From assembly GCF_017115105.1 (NCBI RefSeq), contig NZ_JABXKH010000042.1, positions 124,001 through 188,000 on the forward strand: a stretch of DNA of 64,000 nucleotides. The letters run 5' to 3'. The number at the start of each line of letters is the position of its first letter. Within the stretch, counting starts at the first letter, position 1. The DNA comes from Nostoc sp. NMS2 (GTDB lineage Bacteria; Cyanobacteriota; Cyanobacteriia; Cyanobacteriales; Nostocaceae). Made by a program: the position numbers and the translations under genes. Positions 54,676 through 64,000 of the stretch are shown here, piece by piece. The notes under the pieces are model-generated. The model made no database searches. It was not told the DNA's origin and saw only the letters and a program-made list of their open reading frames with translations.

Positions 54676-55755
54676 ATGGCTATCAACACCGATACTTCCG
54701 GCAAGCAAAAAGCACTGACTATGGTGCTAAACCAGATTGAGCGCAGCTTTGGTAAAGGGGCAATCATGCGCCTGGGCGACGCTACCCGGATGCGGGTGGA
54801 AACAATTTCTAGTGGAGCGCTTACCCTAGATTTAGCATTGGGTGGTGGTTTACCCAAGGGGCGGGTAATAGAAATTTATGGGCCGGAAAGTTCCGGTAAG
54901 ACTACAGTAGCGCTACATGCGCTCGCCGAAGTGCAAAGAAATGGTGGTATTGCTGCCTTTGTTGATGCTGAACACGCCCTTGATCCTACTTATGCTGCGG
55001 CATTGGGTGTAGATATTGACAATTTGCTGATTTCTCAACCTGACACTGGCGAATCAGCTTTGGAAATTGTCGATCAGCTTGTGCGCTCTGCTGCGGTTGA
55101 TATTGTAGTCATTGACTCAGTAGCAGCACTGGTTCCCCGTGCTGAAATTGAAGGCGATATGGGTGACACTCACGTTGGCTTGCAAGCGCGATTAATGAGC
55201 CAAGCCCTACGTAAAATTACGGGTAATATTGGTAAATCTGGTTGTACAGTAATTTTCATCAACCAGTTGCGGCAAAAAATCGGTGTTACTTACGGTAGCC
55301 CAGAAACTACTACTGGCGGTAACGCATTGAAATTTTACGCTTCGGTACGCTTGGATATTCGTCGAATTCAAACCTTGAAAAAAGGTACAGATGAATATGG
55401 TAATCGCGTTAAAGTCAAAGTCGCCAAAAATAAAGTAGCACCGCCTTTCAGAATAGCGGAATTTGACATTATTTTTGGTAAAGGTATTTCTACCTTGGGT
55501 TGTGTTGTTGACTTAGCAGAAGAAACTGGCATCATTGTCCGCAAAGGAGCTTGGTATAGTTACAACGGCGATAATATCTCCCAAGGACGAGACAACGCCA
55601 TTAAGTATCTAGAAGAAAAGCCTGAATTCGCTGAAGAAATTAAGAAACTGGTGCGTGAAAAGCTAGATAAAGGCGCTGTTGTTTCTGCTAACTCTGTAGC
55701 TAAAGCCAGTGAAGAAGATGAAGAGGAAGATGTCGATTTAGAGCCAGAAGAATAA
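54676..55755 (+). CDS. recA: Recombinase RecA
   Basis: 359 residues. Walker [30 protein letters not shown], Walker [13 protein letters not shown], the L2-region [20 protein letters not shown] and the acidic C-terminus ([14 protein letters not shown]). DNA strand exchange and homologous recombination. The N-terminus [20 protein letters not shown] is cyanobacterial in type. A strong terminator follows. Confidence 0.98.
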   Translation: MAINTDTSGKQKALTMVLNQIERSFGKGAIMRLGDATRMRVETISSGALTLDLALGGGLPKGRVIEIYGPESSGKTTVALHALAEVQRNGGIAAFVDAEHALDPTYAAALGVDIDNLLISQPDTGESALEIVDQLVRSAAVDIVVIDSVAALVPRAEIEGDMGDTHVGLQARLMSQALRKITGNIGKSGCTVIFINQLRQKIGVTYGSPETTTGGNALKFYASVRLDIRRIQTLKKGTDEYGNRVKVKVAKNKVAPPFRIAEFDIIFGKGISTLGCVVDLAEETGIIVRKGAWYSYNGDNISQGRDNAIKYLEEKPEFAEEIKKLVREKLDKGAVVSANSVAKASEEDEEEDVDLEPEE

Positions 55756-55792
55756 GGAATGTGGATTGATTAATCTGCAATTTTGAATGTGT

Positions 55793-55825
55793 AGTGGGTT
55801 ACAAAAACAGCTAACCCACTTTTTG
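55793..55825 (+). terminator. recA terminator
   Basis: AGTGGGTTA / TAACCCACT perfect 9-bp stem with a 10-base loop, followed by TTTTT, about 40 bases after the recA stop. Confidence 0.85.
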
Positions 55826-55973
55826 TAAGGGATTGATAAGTTATTCGTTAGGTATTTCTAGTTCTAATCGGGTAAATTAGGGGTACAACAATGTTCATTG
55901 TTGTGCCCTTACTAATTGTGTGTACTTTACGCAATTAAAAATTGCCATAATTTCCAACTTTTTCACTGAGATT

Positions 55974-56696
55974 TTATGGTATTTGTCTGCTAAAAAAGCG
56001 GTCTAAAATTTCTGATTTCTGTTCTGAACTGAAGTTGTCATAATAATGTTCAAGCTTCTCAAATAGTCGAGAATTTCTAAAAATCTCTAAATTATCATCT
56101 GCTTTATCAGGTATATATTTTTGTCTATCACGGGGAAAAGCAAGTATTTCTACTTGATTGTCATTTTGACGATGCACAAGCTGCATCAATAACTCCATTG
56201 CTACAGTTGGCAAAACACGGCACGTATAATTCATAAAAAAATCAAAAGTCATATTGCCTAGACGGATGCGATCGCCATCTTTGAGCTTGATCGGAACTAA
56301 AGCGCGATCGCCATTCACAAATGAGCCATTGGTGCTGTTGAAGTCTATGAAGTAGAAGCCTTGATCATCAATATATTGAATAGCAGCATGGCGACGAGAC
56401 ATATAATTATCAGCAATGCAAATACCACTGTTCTGATTACGACCTATTGTCCATATCTGCTGTGGCTGTCGTAAACTTTGGGTCTGATTGTCGCACAAGT
56501 TAGTTATCAAATAAACAGTAGCCGTATCCACTACACCATGTACGTAACGTACCTTCGCCTTTTTCAACGACGGTTGAGATAGGTTTTCTAGCTGAAGAAT
56601 TTCATCTAGAAGGCTGCTGTGGTGTTCATACAACTTAAGAAATACTTGATATAAAGTTAATCGCCGTTCTATTTCCGTTTGTGCAAAGTCAGCCAT
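55974..56696 (-). CDS. FHA domain protein
   Basis: 240 residues. An N-terminal helical region (about 1-50) is followed by an FHA domain at about residues 80-160: WTIGRNQNSGICIADNYMSR, RHAAIQYIDDQGFYFIDFNS, TNGSFVNG. The conserved Gly-Arg, Ser-Arg-x-His and Asn-Gly residues are present, so it should bind phosphothreonine. The C-terminal 80 residues are unassigned. Its partner may be a Ser/Thr kinase; one lies upstream on the same strand (57360-58964), about 660 bp away. Confidence 0.88.
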   Translation of the reverse strand: MADFAQTEIERRLTLYQVFLKLYEHHSSLLDEILQLENLSQPSLKKAKVRYVHGVVDTATVYLITNLCDNQTQSLRQPQQIWTIGRNQNSGICIADNYMSRRHAAIQYIDDQGFYFIDFNSTNGSFVNGDRALVPIKLKDGDRIRLGNMTFDFFMNYTCRVLPTVAMELLMQLVHRQNDNQVEILAFPRDRQKYIPDKADDNLEIFRNSRLFEKLEHYYDNFSSEQKSEILDRFFSRQIP

Positions 56697-57359
56697 GATA
56701 TATAAACCTTGTATTGCCTGATTTCGGTTGTGACTATTCTGCTTCAGCCTACAATCAGGGATAATTAATTAATTTTTCACTTTCTGCTGCAATCTGAAAA
56801 ACTTGAGTGGCTTAAGATTAGATTTTACAGCTTTTACGTGCGAGATCCCCTGTTGTTTATAGCAATAAAAAGCATATAAATACCTATGAAAAATTATTGT
56901 AATGCTTTATTGTTTATTGTAAATAATCATTTGTTATTTGTAACAGATGATTACTATAAAGATTTGATTAAGAATTGCCAACCGTCTCCGTATTTTTGCT
57001 AGATAATCGGATACTTTTTAATATTTGCAAGAGCTTTGGGTATCGAGCGAAGCAACTTTGAAGAAGAATTCAGAACGGGCTAAACGTCTTGACTCCTGAA
57101 TTCTGTTCGATAAAAATTCTGAGTTGTTCATGATAAACAAGATCCCCGACTTTTACAAAGTCAGGGATCTGCGGGTTCCAGAATAAATCTGAGTTTTATC
57201 GAGAAAAATAATGGTTAATTTATCAAGCTAAAAAGAAAATCGAATTGTGAAATAATACAGTTTAAATTAAGACTTGATTTTCTCTAAGCCTCCTTAAAAA
57301 GTAGGGAAATAGTCTGCAAACCAGAGTAAGCCACTGGCTCTAAAATCTAAAATTTCAAC
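56697..57359. other. Intergenic region between FHA and SpkB-like genes
   Basis: No gene is supported. Contents: AT-rich DNA to about 57050, a fragment (GAATTCAGAACGGGCTAAAC, near 57065) related to the edge of the palindromic element at 42277, and a hairpin at 57140-57170 (AGATCCCCGACTTT / AAAGTCAGGGATCT, one mismatch). Confidence 0.5.
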
Positions 57360-58964
57360 TTATAATAAGCCTCGTTTACCATTAGGGCGGATGGTCATCC
57401 AATTTGTTTTTGCTAGTGCTAGCTGCTCATCAGAAATCTTGGCACTGGTCAGATTAGCACCACATAGATTAGTTCCTCGGAGGTTGGCATTGCTGAGATA
57501 AGCATTACTTAGGTCTGCACCTCGCAGGTCTGCGCCTTCTAAATCAGCATGGTTAAAGTATGCCTTGCTCAAATTAGCATCCTTGAGATTTGCTTTAGTG
57601 AGGCTGGCTCTGCCAAAGTCACTATTGTGAAGATTAGCTCCCTGGAGATTAGTTTTTTGCAATTGAGTGGAATGGAAATTTGTTCCTGATAAATCAGCAC
57701 CTTGCAGGTTCAGTAAACTTAAATTGTGGAGAGCAAAATCTCGTCTTCCCTTTTGATAGGCGGTTAACAAACCTTGGGTATCTAACTTACGCTCAACTTT
57801 AGAATTTTGAACTTGCGAACCATTACTGTTGCTGTTAGCTAAAGTCGTTGATTTGCCCATCCCAGAACCCTGATGCAATCCAGCCGCTTCTGCTGTTTTA
57901 GCTCGTCTGGCACGAATTGCTGCCGCTACCTGTGCCACTCCTGCACTGGTGACAGCAACAGAAGAGTTGTTACATAAAACAGCAGAATTTTCTAGGTGCT
58001 TGTGTGTTCGCTCTTTAGACCCAGTATCTGATTTAATCAGTAAACCCTTTGCTAAACTTTCTAAGTATGGTTCTATTTCCAATGCTCTGAGAACTTCTGC
58101 GGCTGACTGATAGCGATTACGTACAGAAACCTCTAACATCTTTCGTAATACATTGCTCAAGTGATCGCTCACTTGCACAATTTGCTCCCACATCATCTCG
58201 CCAGTATTGGGATTGTAATCTAAATCTTTAGGAGTTTTGCTAGTTAGTAAATAAATGCATGTCACCCCCAGAGCATAAATATCACTGGCATAGACTGGAC
58301 GCATAGCCATTTGCTCTGGAGGTGCAAAACCAGGAGTACCAATCGCATAAGCAGTTAATGCTGTTTGTCCTGATTGACTGATCGCACCTTGGGTAACTTG
58401 GTTTTTGACGGCACCAAAGTCGATAAGTACCATTCTGGCATCTTGAGTGCGACGAATTAAGTTGGCTGGCTTGATATCACGGTGGATCACCTTTTGCTCG
58501 TGGATGTATTGCAGTAGTGGTAGAATCTCGCTTAAGAATTGCTTGACTCCAGTTTCGGTCAAGATGCCGTTAAGTTTGACCTCTTCCTGCAAGGTATCAC
58601 CACTGATATATTCTTGAACTAAGTAGAATTGTTCATGATCTTCAAAATAGTCTAGCAATCTTGGTACTTGGGGATGATTGCCAATCTTACCTAGAGTTTT
58701 GGCTTCTCGTTCAAAGAGTTCTCTGGCCATCTGTAAAACGTGTGGGGCGCTTCCTGATGGGCGTAATTGTTTGATTACGCAACTCGGTTCACCTGGTAAG
58801 CCTCGATCGTTGGCTAAGAAGGTTGCTCCAAAGCCACCTTGACCTAATGGTTTGATCACCTGATAGCGATCGCGCAACAGTAGTTGCGAGCCACAAGACT
58901 GACAACTTTGGCTATTTACCAAATTTTCTGGATTGGGACAGATAGGATTTAAGCAGTAGCTCAT
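57360..58964 (-). CDS. Serine/threonine kinase with zinc-ribbon and pentapeptide repeats (SpkB-like)
   Basis: 534 residues. The N-terminal Cys cluster (C4, C9, C21, C24; MSYCLNPICPNP and SCQSCGSQ) is a small zinc ribbon. The kinase domain spans about 34-300: LGQGGFGATFLA, CVIKQLRP, IHRDIKPANLI, IDFGAVK, GTPGFAPPEQM. After a variable linker, residues about 415-515 form pentapeptide repeats (ADLSGTNFHSTQLQKTNLQG, ADLRGADLSNAYLSNANLRG). This order matches Synechocystis SpkB, linked to oxidative stress and motility. Soluble. Confidence 0.92.
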   Translation of the reverse strand: MSYCLNPICPNPENLVNSQSCQSCGSQLLLRDRYQVIKPLGQGGFGATFLANDRGLPGEPSCVIKQLRPSGSAPHVLQMARELFEREAKTLGKIGNHPQVPRLLDYFEDHEQFYLVQEYISGDTLQEEVKLNGILTETGVKQFLSEILPLLQYIHEQKVIHRDIKPANLIRRTQDARMVLIDFGAVKNQVTQGAISQSGQTALTAYAIGTPGFAPPEQMAMRPVYASDIYALGVTCIYLLTSKTPKDLDYNPNTGEMMWEQIVQVSDHLSNVLRKMLEVSVRNRYQSAAEVLRALEIEPYLESLAKGLLIKSDTGSKERTHKHLENSAVLCNNSSVAVTSAGVAQVAAAIRARRAKTAEAAGLHQGSGMGKSTTLANSNSNGSQVQNSKVERKLDTQGLLTAYQKGRRDFALHNLSLLNLQGADLSGTNFHSTQLQKTNLQGANLHNSDFGRASLTKANLKDANLSKAYFNHADLEGADLRGADLSNAYLSNANLRGTNLCGANLTSAKISDEQLALAKTNWMTIRPNGKRGLL

Positions 58965-59338
58965 GCACTGTCAACTCGCTGCACGAATAATCACGGGGAG
59001 CGTTACACTCTCTTTCAATTATTTAGACATTAATCAATTCTTGCCAGGTAATTTTTGCTGGAAATCCTTTGAAGAGTTCCTAAAGTTTACCTGGTATTAC
59101 GTAAATACCCGTAAAAACAATGCAATTGATTATACTGAATACTAATAACTAATGTTTGAGCTACTTGTTTACATTGCCAAATCCCAGTTGCACTCTAAAC
59201 GCCCCAAAGTTGCCATCCAAAATTCAACCAAAATTGGTATTAGAGGGCAGTGCCCATCCTACAAAAATCACTGTAGGATTTTGGATGCCCGAATTTGGAG
59301 GCAATTTAGAATCATCTCCATTAGTTTTTAACCGACCA
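58965..59338. other. Intergenic region between SpkB-like kinase and terpenoid synthase genes
   Basis: No gene is supported. CCTACAAAAATCACTGTAGG (59247-59266) is a hairpin of dispersed-repeat type within GGGCAGTGCCCATCC. A 70-codon plus-strand frame at 59156 overlaps this repeat and the 3' end of the next gene and is not convincing. Confidence 0.5.
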
Positions 59339-60169
59339 TTAGCTGGCTTTCATGTTCACACTAATTAGCTGTTCGATAAGTGCAAAAACATCACTGCGGC
59401 TGAGTTTCTCTTTACCATTAGCAAGAGCATCAAGAGTGCCATTAGCCAAGGTTAAGGGAATTTGGCAAAAATCTAAGGCTGGGCCGGTAGGAAGGTCTTT
59501 GGTGTAAGCTTCTGCCAAAGCTAGATTGCGGCGTGCATACTCTTGCATATTTTCCGCACTCCAGCCTTCTGGAAAAAAGTCTACCCCACGCCCTAAATCT
59601 TCAGTGTGATTACGCAGGATATTAACCGCTTGCAAACCGCGACCAAACCCAATCGCCTGGGTACGGTTCGTTTGCGTTCCATCGTACCAAGTCCATAAGT
59701 CTGAAAGTAACAATCCCACTGCGCCTGCAACCCCAAAGGTATAACGATCTAAATCAGATTCTGTATAAATTTTCCAGTTTCTTTCTGCCCAGTAAGCCAT
59801 TCGGTCTGACATTGCAGCAGTGGCATCCCAAATTCGAGGTGCAATAGTCTCAGGTGCTAGCAGCAACCATTCTCTAATCCTCAGAGTGACTTCTTCTAAG
59901 GTATTCTCATACCCGTTAAATCCTGTAAAGAAAGCCTCTACCGCGAAGCCATCAACCCCTGCCTGTAATGTCAGGCTAATGGTTCTTAACAGCTTTGCTT
60001 TAGTCGCATTATCTATTTCGGGATGATCTTCAATTTCATCAATGGCACGCATACACAAATATGCTGATGCTACTGCTTCTTGTAATCCTGGCGGTAAAAG
60101 ACTAATTGGGATATAAAAAGTTCGGCTAGTTTCCTTGAGGATTTGCAATGCATCTCTACGTAAATTCAT
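59339..60169 (-). CDS. Squalene/phytoene synthase family protein
   Basis: 276 residues. The two Asp-rich motifs of trans-isoprenyl head-to-head synthases are present: AYLCMRAIDEIEDHPEID (DxxxD) and NHTEDLGRGVDFFPE (DxxxD-type). Also RTFYIPISLLPPGLQEAVAS and GRGLQAVNILRN. It could condense FPP to squalene or GGPP to phytoene. It is not a typical crtB sequence to my eye (no SFYLGSLLL-type start), so squalene synthase-like (hopanoid route) is as likely. ATG 60169 is preferred over the upstream ATG at 60202. Confidence 0.85.
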   Translation of the reverse strand: MNLRRDALQILKETSRTFYIPISLLPPGLQEAVASAYLCMRAIDEIEDHPEIDNATKAKLLRTISLTLQAGVDGFAVEAFFTGFNGYENTLEEVTLRIREWLLLAPETIAPRIWDATAAMSDRMAYWAERNWKIYTESDLDRYTFGVAGAVGLLLSDLWTWYDGTQTNRTQAIGFGRGLQAVNILRNHTEDLGRGVDFFPEGWSAENMQEYARRNLALAEAYTKDLPTGPALDFCQIPLTLANGTLDALANGKEKLSRSDVFALIEQLISVNMKAS

Positions 60170-61113
60170 GTTTCCACTCCCCGATTGATTTTTGCACCAC
60201 ATGAAGTTTGCAGTTTTTTGATGATACTAGATATAGTTTTGACTAAACCTTAAAAACTATAGACTATAAGATACGCTAGTATTTCATCTAAAAATTAATA
60301 GTTTTTGGTGTTGCAATTAACAAAACTCTCAAATTTATCAAAGTCTAGTCTAGTATATAGGCTTTTGGTTGCAAAAATATGTGAGGTGTTGTTTGATATA
60401 GCTTTCATAAAGTTTTAGTGTAGATATAAAGAATTATGCTAATATTTGGTTAATTAGCACAAAATTTATCCATGAGCAAACATCCCTTTTAGGGATTTAT
60501 AAAGTCTTTTAAGTCTGCGTTAATCTAACTAACTCAGTGGATTAAATTGCCCTTGCCTCCTCTTTACCGTGCATTTGCTCCAATTAGTGGTAGCAATAAG
60601 TTAGTAAAATCGATAAGTGGGGCGTTGTTTTTGCTGTTTGCCCGCTATCAATGGGGCCATCATTCAGCACGACCACTAATTATTTTACCTGCGTTGGTTA
60701 AAGCACTTGACATCCATGCTATCCCAACGCTGACAACGCACACATCTGCATGAGTATTTTCGGTAAGCACGCATTGAACTAGGACTACTGCCGTTATCAT
60801 CCCAATAGAAATAGGTTTACCAAAGTCGTTTTGCATATTTTTTCAGAGTTTTGAGCCTAACTTCTCTGCTGGAAATAAAGTTATGGAGGTAAGAGTAATG
60901 AGAAAGTAATCTTAAACAAAAGGATGCTGCACGCTTTACTTTGCTCTACTCTACACCGTATTTGTTTTTTCGCCTTGTTACTGATGGTATTTGATATTTA
61001 AATTGCAAAATTGTAAGGGCACAAATATATTGCGCCCCTATGTATGTGATCTATATTTAATTGAAAGTCGATTAATGTTTGGATTACACTTCCACTCAGT
61101 TTACCCAACCCAA
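60170..61113. other. Large intergenic region with doubtful small ORFs
   Basis: AT-rich, about 940 bp. The best minus-strand candidate is a 58-codon frame at 60660-60836 reading MQNDFGKPISIGMITAVVLV; the plus strand has a 68-codon frame at 60547. They overlap each other, neither has a ribosome site or a recognisable family, and I do not call either. The rest holds the promoter of the terpenoid synthase gene. Confidence 0.35.
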
Positions 61114-64000
61114 CTATGCTTGAATGATGAAGTCGGAGGCAGTAAGAGTGGGCGCACCTGTAAGTTGTGCAAATTGGCCGCCAGTTCCGAAACCAGCAGC
61201 GCTACTATTTTGATTGTATAGTAACTGGCCAGTCATAGAGTCGTAGACAATCACAGCATTACTAACTGCTCCTAAGCTAGTAATTTGAAAATCACTGTTA
61301 CTAAAACCCGTTCCTACAGCCGAAGTAATGGCACTAAAAGTAGTCTTATCCAGAACAATCTTATCACCACCAGAGTGATTGAAGTCAGCGATGGTATCAA
61401 TACCCACAGTAGCGCTAGTAAAGGCAGCATTGGTGTTGTAGACGAAAGCATCAGCACCCATACCACCGATGAGAATATCATTACCTTGTCCACCAATGAG
61501 AAGATCGTCACCAGCACAACCGCGCAGCAGGTCATCACCACTCTTACCATTGATGGTATCATTGCCACCTTGACCATTAATCACATCGTTGGAGTTGTCA
61601 AAACCGACGATGTTATTGTTCAAGTCATTGAGAAAGGTGACGGTATTTTTGTTGAAAATGCTCGTTTGAGTGGAGTTGGCATTAATCACATCAAAGTTGT
61701 CTATAACACTGGCTTGTCCGTCAAACAGAATATTACCAATGACGGGTCTTGTTGCCGATGCGCTTAAGTTCTCTAGGTTTTCTAACTGAAAGTTTTGCAG
61801 AGTGACTTTGGTATTAGCCACGTCTTCAAAAGTAACTTCTAAGTCATTGCTATTTTGAGTTAATTGCAGATTTCTCGCAGTCAAGCCAGCCCCAACAAAT
61901 TGCAAGGTATCTACTTTGGCAATCACCGCAGATGAAGGGTTTGAGTTAGTACCTATACCACCAAAGTCTGTGATGATGTCATTGCCATTGTTTAGCTGGG
62001 TAATAAAAGTGTCATTGCCAACGGTGCCATTGATAACTTGAATTTTGGGTTTAACTATGCCACTAATAGCAAAGTCAAAGGAGCTTTCATCACTATCATT
62101 GTTGCCTAAAACCAGAGTGCCACCATAAGTACCAGGTGTAGTGGTGTTGAGTGCCACCGTAATTGTGGTGGAAGCATTTGCAGCCACACTTGTTGGAAGA
62201 GTTTCTACCAAACTAAATCCGTCGGGAAGCTTGAGATTACTAAGGTTGAGTGCAGCTGTACCCGTGTTCTTGATGGTAAAGGTTTTGGTCAGAGAATTAC
62301 CAGTAATTACATCGCCAAAGTTAATCGCGGTAGTACTACCATCTGCAATGTCAACAGTGCCATTAAGGACTTGAATTTCAGGAGCCGGAGCGGGTTTAAC
62401 TATGCCACTAATAGCAAAGTCAAAGGAGCTTTCATCACTATCATTGTTGCCTAAAACCAGAGTGCCACCATAAGTACCAGGTGTAGTGGTGTTGAGTGCC
62501 ACCGTAATTGTGGTGGAAGCATTTGCAGCCACACTTGTTGGAAGAGTTTCTACCAAACTAAATCCGTCGGGAAGCTTGAGATTACTAAGGTTGAGTGCAG
62601 CTGTACCCGTGTTCTTGATGGTAAAGGTTTTGGTCAGAGAATTACCAGTAATTACATCGCCAAAGTTAATCGCGGTAGTACTACCATCTGCAATGTCAAC
62701 AGTGCCATTAAGGACTTGAATTTCAGGAGCCGGAGCGGGTTTAACTATGCCACTAATAGCAAAGTCAAAGGAGCTTTCATCACTATCATTGTTGCCTAAA
62801 ACCAGAGTGCCACCATAAGTACCAGGTGTAGTGGTGTTGAGTGCCACCGTAATTGTGGTGGAAGCATTTGCAGCCACACTTGTTGGAAGAGTTTCTACCA
62901 AACTAAATCCGTCGGGAAGCTTGAGATTACTAAGGTTGAGTGCAGCTGTACCCGTGTTCTTGATGGTAAAGGTTTTGGTCAGAGAATTACCAGTAATTAC
63001 ATCGCCAAAGTTAATCGCGGTAGTACTGCCATCTGCAATGTCAACAGTGCCATTAAGGACTTGAATTTCGGGGGTGGCAATGGTGGTGCGGGGGGCTTCG
63101 TATGCACCAATATCAATCACTGCTGTGCTATTACCATCCCCATCTTGGGGAGTTTCATTAGTTATGCTATTGAAGATATTAGAACCAGCATCGATTGCAG
63201 GACTTCCAGGTTGGAGACTAAAGTTACCATTCGCTGGATTAACAAACAACGGGTCTTGGTTTAAAATATTCCCTGAACCTGTAACCTTAAAAACTCCGTT
63301 GTAAGCAAGGTTATTATTGAATGTAATATTAGTAGACTTATTGTTGGCAATGAGAGACTCTCCCTTACTTCCATACAGAATATTGTTATAGACTCGAACA
63401 TTTTTAGCGTAGTTAAGAAAAATTTCTCCGTCTGAAAGTACTTTTGAATTTTGGTAAATTGTATTATTCACAATGTCTACAGGGTTTTCTCCTTTGAAAA
63501 TCTGAATACCTGCCCCGCCATTGTTGTAAGTTAAGTTGTTACTGATTAAAGCTTTACCAGTGTAAGCAACATTTCCGACATAAGAAGTGTCAAGCATTAT
63601 TCCATGACCTTCAGTTATTTTTCCTACTACCTTCCAAGGAACTAATGATTGATTATCAAAAACAGTGTTACCTTGAATAATTACTTTGTAATCTGCCGTG
63701 TTGTTATCGGAATTCCAAAGTCTAAGCATTGAAATTCCTTGGGTTCCAAAAGGTGAGTACCAAGCATTTCCAGAAACGACATTATTCTCTACCTTAATGT
63801 AGTCTACTTCTGTTCCTCCAATCCCTGCTCCTGGAAACTTGGAAATATTGTTATTACTAATTGTGATATGACTTGAATGTTGATTTGGATTGTCACTGCT
63901 GACTGTAACAAAAATACCATTTCCAGATGTTGCCGGATTATTTAAATTGTCTTTTTGCTTAAGTGCATCTTCTAATTTAATATTGTCCCGATTTCCTACC
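61114..64000 (-). CDS. Giant secreted beta-helix / choice-of-anchor D / RTX protein (N-terminus outside window)
   Basis: The minus-strand frame is open to the window edge; 962 residues are visible. In order: right-handed parallel beta-helix with Asn ladders (SHITISNNNISKFPGAG, ALISNNLTYNNGGAGIQIFK), a SPAIDAGS / DIGAYEAP motif, three nearly identical 115-residue choice-of-anchor D (Ig-like) domains (TKTFTIKNTGTAALNLSNLK), and then RTX nonapeptide repeats (GQGGNDTINGKSGDDLLRGC, GGQGNDILIGGMGADAF). The C-terminus ALTASDFIIQA-like end fits type I secretion. Calcium-binding exoprotein, possibly polysaccharide-active or adhesive. The internal ATG at 63729 is not the start. Confidence 0.9.
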   Translation of the reverse strand, partial: VGNRDNIKLEDALKQKDNLNNPATSGNGIFVTVSSDNPNQHSSHITISNNNISKFPGAGIGGTEVDYIKVENNVVSGNAWYSPFGTQGISMLRLWNSDNNTADYKVIIQGNTVFDNQSLVPWKVVGKITEGHGIMLDTSYVGNVAYTGKALISNNLTYNNGGAGIQIFKGENPVDIVNNTIYQNSKVLSDGEIFLNYAKNVRVYNNILYGSKGESLIANNKSTNITFNNNLAYNGVFKVTGSGNILNQDPLFVNPANGNFSLQPGSPAIDAGSNIFNSITNETPQDGDGNSTAVIDIGAYEAPRTTIATPEIQVLNGTVDIADGSTTAINFGDVITGNSLTKTFTIKNTGTAALNLSNLKLPDGFSLVETLPTSVAANASTTITVALNTTTPGTYGGTLVLGNNDSDESSFDFAISGIVKPAPAPEIQVLNGTVDIADGSTTAINFGDVITGNSLTKTFTIKNTGTAALNLSNLKLPDGFSLVETLPTSVAANASTTITVALNTTTPGTYGGTLVLGNNDSDESSFDFAISGIVKPAPAPEIQVLNGTVDIADGSTTAINFGDVITGNSLTKTFTIKNTGTAALNLSNLKLPDGFSLVETLPTSVAANASTTITVALNTTTPGTYGGTLVLGNNDSDESSFDFAISGIVKPKIQVINGTVGNDTFITQLNNGNDIITDFGGIGTNSNPSSAVIAKVDTLQFVGAGLTARNLQLTQNSNDLEVTFEDVANTKVTLQNFQLENLENLSASATRPVIGNILFDGQASVIDNFDVINANSTQTSIFNKNTVTFLNDLNNNIVGFDNSNDVINGQGGNDTINGKSGDDLLRGCAGDDLLIGGQGNDILIGGMGADAFVYNTNAAFTSATVGIDTIADFNHSGGDKIVLDKTTFSAITSAVGTGFSNSDFQITSLGAVSNAVIVYDSMTGQLLYNQNSSAAGFGTGGQFAQLTGAPTLTASDFIIQA
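62038..63072 (-). repeat. Three tandem 345-bp repeats coding choice-of-anchor D domains
   Basis: Three copies at a 345-bp period, in phase with codons (115 residues each). By eye the copies differ at one base within the unit (ACTGCC versus ACTACC near 63026) besides the outer edges, so the array is very young or kept uniform by gene conversion. Confidence 0.92.

Noticed and set aside
59156-59368. 70-codon plus-strand ORF
   Set aside because: It runs through a dispersed repeat and overlaps the 3' end of the terpenoid synthase gene on the other strand.
60547-60836. Overlapping small ORFs on both strands (68 and 58 codons)
   Set aside because: Neither has a ribosome site, a family resemblance or a typical codon pattern; each excludes the other.
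61285-61767. 160-codon plus-strand ORF opposite the RTX region
   Set aside because: It is the antisense of RTX and beta-rich coding repeats, with low-complexity Ile/Thr composition.

Overview
The window reads as a chromosomal segment of a filamentous, heterocyst-forming cyanobacterium of the Nostoc/Anabaena type. The evidence is the many GCGATCGC-type (HIP1) octamers, a DevBCA-type exporter, a bacteriophytochrome with its response regulator, cyanobacterial forms of GshA, RpoZ and RecA, eukaryote-like Ser/Thr kinases (one with pentapeptide repeats), and abundant heptamer repeats and small palindromic repeats in the spacers. Most genes are chromosomal housekeeping or signalling genes with AT-rich, repeat-laden spacers between them.

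Layout. 0-12 kb: a LysR regulator (cut by the window edge) divergent from ilvD; type II NADH dehydrogenase; a RemA-like protein; a spore-photoproduct-lyase-like radical SAM protein; an EGY-type site-2 protease; tRNA-Pro; DUF1818; a secreted protein; rpoZ; a fasciclin protein; a GH13 amylase. 12-21 kb: a subtilisin followed by a small protein resembling its propeptide, glutamate-cysteine ligase, trmL, and a LysM-M23 envelope protein behind a long structured leader. 21-25 kb: tRNA-Met with a broken tyrosine-recombinase gene, itself split by a TnpB-type insertion sequence carrying a small ribbon-helix-helix-like gene; then a DEAD-box helicase and an IF-3 paralogue with an apparently non-AUG start. 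25-31 kb: TetR regulator, devBCA exporter operon, tRNA-Ser, CapA-like protein. 31-38 kb: a minus-strand block with a Ser/Thr kinase, a DUF2791/BrxD-like ATPase, a membrane coiled-coil TerB-C-like protein and a DUF815-like AAA+ ATPase. 38-50 kb: TMEM14, fructosamine kinase, DUF4912 protein, phosphodiester-glycosidase-like lipoprotein, a 1431-residue hybrid histidine kinase, and a biliverdin-type phytochrome translationally coupled to its response regulator. 50-64 kb: xseAB, a vapBC pair with a nonsense mutation in vapC, a DUF262-HNH nuclease, recA, an FHA protein, an SpkB-like kinase, a squalene/phytoene-synthase-family enzyme, and the C-terminal part of a very large beta-helix/RTX exoprotein.

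The most notable signals outside ordinary genes are: (1) the capA start site, where an 8-bp hairpin encloses the Shine-Dalgarno sequence in a loop that, with the last stem base, perfectly complements the conserved core of the sRNA Yfr1; (2) the ATPase/TerB-C/AAA+ block, which resembles pieces of Ter- and BREX-type defence or stress systems but lacks their effectors; (3) a 21-bp tandem repeat element with a conserved head, found immediately behind the stop codon of two unrelated genes; (4) a purine-tract/AT-centre/pyrimidine-tract repeat family, one copy of which lies in frame inside the hybrid kinase; (5) the IF-3 start; (6) the subtilisin/propeptide-like pair. All functional statements come from reading motifs by eye; no database search was run.
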